Below, piece after piece: positions 6,917 to 8,614 of a DNA stretch of 8,614 nucleotides. The stretch comes from Victivallales bacterium. GTDB lineage: Bacteria; Verrucomicrobiota; Lentisphaeria; Victivallales; UBA1829. The notes below the pieces were generated by a model, which had not been told where the DNA came from, made no database searches, and was given only the letters and a program-made list of their open reading frames with translations. How positions within the stretch are numbered: position 1 is the stretch's first letter; each line of letters opens with the position of its first letter. The position numbers and the translations under genes were made by a program. Location of the stretch: positions 1 through 8,614 of the forward strand of contig JAEEQO010000129.1 of the NCBI GenBank assembly GCA_016285335.1, written 5' to 3'.

Positions 6917-6954
6917 GTTTACATGTTATTGTGTTTTCTCAAAGGCTGAATTGA

Positions 6955-8614
6955 ATGGATCGTTATTTCTATCACAATCACATTCTGGGATTCCTTGCTG
7001 ACTCCAATGATGCTGTGCTTGGAGCATTGGCAAGGAATAACTCCTTTCAGCTGGTTAATCAACAGCGCAATGCATGGCTTTATGAAATCCGTCTTCTAAG
7101 GGATATTCTCCGCAACGAATCCAATGGTCAAATTATCTTTGAATACTCTATCCCTCGTTTGGGCAAACGCATTGATGCGGTTTTGCTGTTGCGCGGTATT
7201 GTTTTCGTTTTAGAATTCAAGGTCGGAGCGACAGACTATCTTCGCCAGGATACAGAACAGGTCTGGGATTATGCACTCGACCTTAAAAACTTCCATGAAG
7301 ATAGCCGCGACCTGACAATTGTTCCAATTCTGATCGCTACTGATGCAAAAGATTCGTCGTCCACGCAGGAAGTGTCCCACTATGATGATCAGGTGTTTGA
7401 ACCGGTCCTTTCCAACTCGAAAGATCTGCCCGGTATTATCGCGCAGTTTTCGGCACAATACGCTCAGAATATCGACCTGTCACGCTGGGCCTTCAGCCGA
7501 TATATGCCGACTCCAACGATCATTCAGGCGGCGAGTTCACTTTACCTGAATCATTCCGTGTCCGAAATCACCCGTACGGAAGCGACAGGCGAAAACCTGC
7601 AGCGGACCAGTGAATTTGTCATGAATGTCATTGAGCATTCCCGAACAAACGGCGAAAAGTCCATTTGCTTTGTAACCGGTGTTCCTGGCGCGGGCAAAAC
7701 GTTGGTTGGGCTCAATATCGCTGTCCGCCAGTTTGAGAAAAAGGATTTGGCCGTGTACCTGTCCGGCAATCAGCCGTTGGTATCGGTTTTGAGCGAGGCG
7801 CTGGCACGAGACAAAAAGCGACAGGAAGAAGAACGCAATCCGGGCATTCGTTACAACTTGACCGACGCACGTCGGAATGTCAAATCGTTTATTCAGATTG
7901 TGCACCATTACCGCGACAATACGCTGAACAAGCTAATAATGCCGATTCGAGACGGCATCTTGGAAATTGATCCAGTGAAAGTGGACAAACACAAAGACGA
8001 TGGATATTCTGAGGTCGAGCATGTGGCAATTTTCGATGAGGCGCAACGAGCGTGGACTAAATCGCATTTGGCAAGCTGGCTGAGCCGCAAAAAAGGATTT
8101 GTTGATTTCCCGATGTCTGAACCGGAATTTCTAATTTGGTCGCTGAATCTGCGGGAAGACTGGGCTGTGATTGTTTGTCTGGTCGGCGGTGGCCAGGAAA
8201 TCAACACCGGCGAGGCTGGCATAGGCGAATGGATGCGGGCAGTCAATGATCGTTTTCCTGATTGGAACGTGTTTATCTCGGACCAATTGACGGGGAAGGA
8301 ATATGCTGAAGGAGAACTGAACGATTTGTTGCTGGCCAATGATCGTGTAAACATGAGTCATGAGCTTCATTTGGCTGTTTCCATGCGCTCATTCAGGGCA
8401 GAGCAGCTTTCATCCTTCGTTCATCATCTGCTAGAAGGGAATGTCACGGAAGCACAGCGGCTCTTTGCAACGTTGAAGGACAGATATCCCATTGTGCTAA
8501 CTCGCGATCTCGACGCAGCAAAGGATTGGCTGCGTCAGCATGCACGTGGATCTGAGCGATACGGCATGGTGGTTTCTTCTCAGGCGCAGCGCTTGCGCCC
8601 ACTGGCGATTGATG
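6955..8614 (+). CDS. PD-(D/E)XK nuclease-like plus DUF2075 (Schlafen group 3-type) helicase fusion, C-terminus missing
   Basis: The first 553 codons of a protein running off the right edge. The ATG at 6955 directly follows an in-frame TGA and has AAAGG 9 nt upstream, so the start is well fixed. Residues 60-90 resemble a PD-(D/E)XK nuclease core: Glu63, Asp74 in KRIDAVLLL, then EFK at 87-89. From about 235 comes a P-loop NTPase of the DUF2075 type: Walker A GVPGAGKT (242-249), the DEAQ box IFDEAQRAW (359-367), and CLVGGGQEINTGE (408-420), a motif III-like sensor. The later motifs (from GMVVSSQAQRLRP at 537-549) continue past the edge. Such proteins act on nucleic acids and recur in phage-defence and other accessory islands, but the substrate here is unknown. 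Codon use is less GC-biased than typA's, consistent with acquired DNA. It follows the repeat gene by 38 bp; a functional link is unproven. Confidence 0.9.
   Translation, partial: MDRYFYHNHILGFLADSNDAVLGALARNNSFQLVNQQRNAWLYEIRLLRDILRNESNGQIIFEYSIPRLGKRIDAVLLLRGIVFVLEFKVGATDYLRQDTEQVWDYALDLKNFHEDSRDLTIVPILIATDAKDSSSTQEVSHYDDQVFEPVLSNSKDLPGIIAQFSAQYAQNIDLSRWAFSRYMPTPTIIQAASSLYLNHSVSEITRTEATGENLQRTSEFVMNVIEHSRTNGEKSICFVTGVPGAGKTLVGLNIAVRQFEKKDLAVYLSGNQPLVSVLSEALARDKKRQEEERNPGIRYNLTDARRNVKSFIQIVHHYRDNTLNKLIMPIRDGILEIDPVKVDKHKDDGYSEVEHVAIFDEAQRAWTKSHLASWLSRKKGFVDFPMSEPEFLIWSLNLREDWAVIVCLVGGGQEINTGEAGIGEWMRAVNDRFPDWNVFISDQLTGKEYAEGELNDLLLANDRVNMSHELHLAVSMRSFRAEQLSSFVHHLLEGNVTEAQRLFATLKDRYPIVLTRDLDAAKDWLRQHARGSERYGMVVSSQAQRLRPLAID

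Overview
The window looks like a junction between a conserved, GC-rich chromosomal block (1 to about 5044) and a lower-GC accessory block (about 5050 to 8614). The organism is a Gram-negative-type bacterium that uses carbohydrates. The mix of a secreted GH127 enzyme and a formylglycine-generating-enzyme (FGE)-fold protein carrying a diversity-generating-retroelement (DGR)-like variable end would suit a gut or host-associated member of the Lentisphaerota/Verrucomicrobiota/Kiritimatiellota group. That taxonomic guess is inference only; no rRNA or other marker is present.

Layout. The minus strand at the left edge carries the first 285 codons of a secreted GH127 (DUF1680) beta-L-arabinofuranosidase-type enzyme. 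It is transcribed divergently from typA/bipA. The shared 297-bp intergenic region holds two good sigma70-type promoters, one per direction. typA (translational GTPase) is followed after 60 bp, same strand, by a complete ABC-F ATPase. These form a ribosome-associated pair that may be one transcription unit.

After the ABC-F gene, base composition changes. A 250-bp gap with no convincing gene leads into an FGE-sulfatase (SUMF1) domain protein with a TPR-like N-terminus. Its body is moderately AT-rich, but its last ~135 bp are GC-rich, strikingly poor in adenine (9 A in the 120 bp 6351-6470), and built from a fixed RGG-W-CRSS-R-PS-R-GFRLA scaffold interrupted by runs of NNC codons. That is the expected footprint of adenine-directed mutagenic retrohoming by a DGR acting on AAC codons. 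No reverse transcriptase or template repeat is in the window, so the gene would be a target served from elsewhere.

Directly behind it lies a small secreted protein made almost entirely of a 20-residue tandem repeat. The right edge is occupied by the first 553 codons of a PD-(D/E)XK nuclease-like plus DUF2075 (Schlafen group 3-type) helicase fusion, a class often seen in defence and accessory islands. The most interesting signal is the candidate DGR-diversified surface or secreted protein and the repeat protein coupled to it.
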